Assembly: GCF_025950525.1 (NCBI RefSeq)
Contig: NZ_JAPDGS010000001.1
Coordinates: 124,001 to 188,000 of the forward strand
Reading direction: 5' to 3'
DNA: 64,000 bases
Source of the DNA: Stagnihabitans lacustris
GTDB taxonomy: Bacteria; Pseudomonadota; Alphaproteobacteria; Rhodobacterales; Rhodobacteraceae
Part shown: piece by piece, positions 62,754 to 64,000 of the stretch
Layout of the letters: the number at the start of each line of letters is the position of its first letter
Position numbering within the stretch: the stretch's first letter is position 1
Made by a program: the position numbers and the translations under genes
Notes under the pieces: generated by a model
Databases searched by the model: none
What the model was told of the DNA's origin: nothing
Seen by the model: only the letters and a program-made list of their open reading frames with translations

Positions 62754-63200
62754 TCAGATCTTGGCCAATAGCGCCGAAATCGCGCGGGCCTGGCCTTCCA
62801 GTTCGATGGCCAGCTTGGCATGTTCGGACTTCCACAGCGGCGCGGCCTGGTCCACCACGCGCGCGCCCTCTTCGGTCAGGATGGGCCTGCGGATGCGGCC
62901 GTCGGTGGCATCGGGCGCAAGCGTCAAGAGGCCCCGCCGCTCCAGCGCCTTGACGGCTGCGGTCATCGTCGCCTGATCCATCGCAAGGAACTGCGCCAGT
63001 TCCGACAGCTTGGGCCGCCACTGCCCCGACAGAGCCACCATCATGGAAAATTGTCCATTGGTGATGCTCAAAGGTGCGAACAGCCGGTCAAAGCGCCGCG
63101 CCAGCACCCGCGCCGCCCTTTGTGTCGCCAGACACAGGCAGTTGTCGCGGATCTCGTGGATCGTTTCGATGGACAAGGGCTTGGGGCTTGCGTCCTGCAT
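62754..63200 (-). CDS. MarR family transcriptional regulator
   Basis: A 148-residue winged-helix regulator. LSITNGQFSMMVALSGQWRP leads into the recognition region (LSELAQFLAMDQATMTAAVK, then ALERRGLLTLAPDATDGRIR), the wing being DATDGRIRRP. No cysteine-based redox motif stands out. It is divergent from the MFS gene, with the two starts 98 bases apart, so it probably represses that transporter. Confidence 0.9.
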   Translation of the reverse strand: MQDASPKPLSIETIHEIRDNCLCLATQRAARVLARRFDRLFAPLSITNGQFSMMVALSGQWRPKLSELAQFLAMDQATMTAAVKALERRGLLTLAPDATDGRIRRPILTEEGARVVDQAAPLWKSEHAKLAIELEGQARAISALLAKI

Positions 63201-63298
63201 GACTCTTTGATATCAAACCTAACCATTCAGGGCAAGCGACTTGCCCCGGCGGCCCCTGTGGCAGGGTGACGCGGGGCCGGTGTAATTCTTTTGGGGGG

Positions 63299-64000
63299 AT
63301 GATGGAACCGGCTTATCGTTGGGTTGTGGTGGCGGCGGGCGGTTTGATGGGCTGCGTCGCGATGGGGGCGCTTTTCGCGCTGCCCGTCGTGCTGAAATCC
63401 ATGGATGCGGCGACGGGTTGGGGGGCGGCGGGGATCGGCTCTGCCATGACATTCGCGTTTCTGGCCATGGCTGTGACCTCGATGGTCTGGGGCAATCTGT
63501 CGGACCGCTTTGGCGCAAGGCCTGTGCTGCTGGTGGGCGCGGCGCTGTTTGCCGCAAGCCTTTGGGGCGCGGGGCAGGCGCAAAGCCTGGGACAGTTCCA
63601 GGTGATCTTTGGCCTTTGCGCCGGGGGCGCAGTGGCGGCCTTTTTCGCGCCGATGATGTCGACGGTCACGGGCTGGTTCACGACGCAGCGCGGTTTGGCC
63701 GTGTCGCTGGTCTCGGCCGGGATGGGGCTTGCGCCCGTGACCATGTCGCCCCTGGCGGCCAAACTGATCGAGACCCAGGACTGGCGCGGGGTCTTTGCCA
63801 TCATGGCGGGGCTGGTGGCCCTGGTGACGCTGCCCCTGGCGCTGGTGCTGCGTCCTCCGCCTGCGCAGGGCCCCCAGGTTGCGCAGGACGCGCCCGATGA
63901 GGGGATGACGGTGAAACAGGCCGTGACCTCGACGCCCTTCCTGATCCTGGTGCTGACCAATTTCTTTTGCTGCGCCACCCATGCCGGGCCGATCTTTCAC
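63299..64000 (+). CDS. MFS transporter (partial, runs off the window)
   Basis: The frame from ATG 63299 (or 63302) is open to the end of the window, giving at least 234 residues. At least six hydrophobic helices are visible. The loop between helices 2 and 3 carries NLSDRFGARPVLLVGA, the MFS signature. The pattern MEPAYRWVVVAAGGLMGCVA and MSTVTGWFTTQRGLAVSLVS resembles the oxalate/formate antiporter group. GGGGGG lies just before the start. It is probably regulated by the divergent MarR protein. Confidence 0.88.
   Translation, partial: MMEPAYRWVVVAAGGLMGCVAMGALFALPVVLKSMDAATGWGAAGIGSAMTFAFLAMAVTSMVWGNLSDRFGARPVLLVGAALFAASLWGAGQAQSLGQFQVIFGLCAGGAVAAFFAPMMSTVTGWFTTQRGLAVSLVSAGMGLAPVTMSPLAAKLIETQDWRGVFAIMAGLVALVTLPLALVLRPPPAQGPQVAQDAPDEGMTVKQAVTSTPFLILVLTNFFCCATHAGPIFH

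Overview
The window is high-GC chromosomal DNA from an alphaproteobacterium, most likely family Rhodobacteraceae (Rhodobacter/Gemmobacter-like). The main reasons are the gene order DUF2062-pdxJ-acpS-lepB-rnc-era-DUF1491, the order DUF3576 lipoprotein-leuS-lptE-holA, a small single-domain porin of the rhodobacteral type, and a CG-rich dispersed repeat that ends in a CAATATGAAAG-like string. I see no rRNA, tRNA, CRISPR array, transposase, integrase or phage gene. It reads as ordinary core chromosome interleaved with accessory transport and catabolic cassettes.

Layout. 1-5470: housekeeping operon (a probable RelA/SpoT tail, DUF2062, pdxJ, acpS, lepB, rnc, era, DUF1491) facing a Pr6Pr membrane protein. 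5660-9769: sulfate import operon cysP-cysT-cysW-cysA plus an Lrp/AsnC regulator, behind a good promoter overlapped by three ATACACGA-type motifs. 9791-14163: small envelope and redox genes (GlsB, HPP, GAF, BaiN-like flavoprotein, YqgE, DsbD-N-like). 14205-18798: DUF3576-leuS-lptE-holA operon. 19233-20118: highly expressed porin with a strong terminator. 20145-25482: YggS, amylosucrase, L,D-transpeptidase, OmpR-type response regulator, a candidate small RNA, a small periplasmic protein and exonuclease III. 25528-30960: capsule precursor and export genes (ugd, kpsM/kpsE/kpsT homologues, galE).

30950-35446 holds a nitrilase-family amidase, then a LysR gene followed by DoxX, a VOC ring-cleavage-type protein, a glutathionyl-hydroquinone reductase and a serine hydrolase. 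That set resembles the Firmicutes MhqR quinone-resistance regulon. 35440-42257: a PAS-GGDEF-EAL protein, a NitT/TauT-type ABC importer, and divergently an SDR-HisD-paralogue pair. 42328-45375: a serralysin-type metalloprotease carrying two LamG-like modules between RTX repeats.

45390-55766 is a complete import and non-phosphorylative pentose cassette: ChvE-GguA-GguB-GguC, an L-arabinonate-type dehydratase, a sugar 1-dehydrogenase and a ketoglutarate semialdehyde dehydrogenase, with a divergent GbpR-like LysR and a perfect palindrome between them. Only the lactonase is not seen. 55858-62569: a FAD oxidoreductase, a nucleoside/purine-type ABC importer (BMP family) and a nucleoside deaminase. 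The window closes with a MarR regulator and a truncated MFS transporter. I did not find an obviously new defence or mobile system. The most unusual items are the serralysin architecture, the Gram-negative quinone-detoxification operon, the candidate sRNA at about 24.1 kb, the HisD-paralogue cassette and the 13-bp tandem repeats before glsB.
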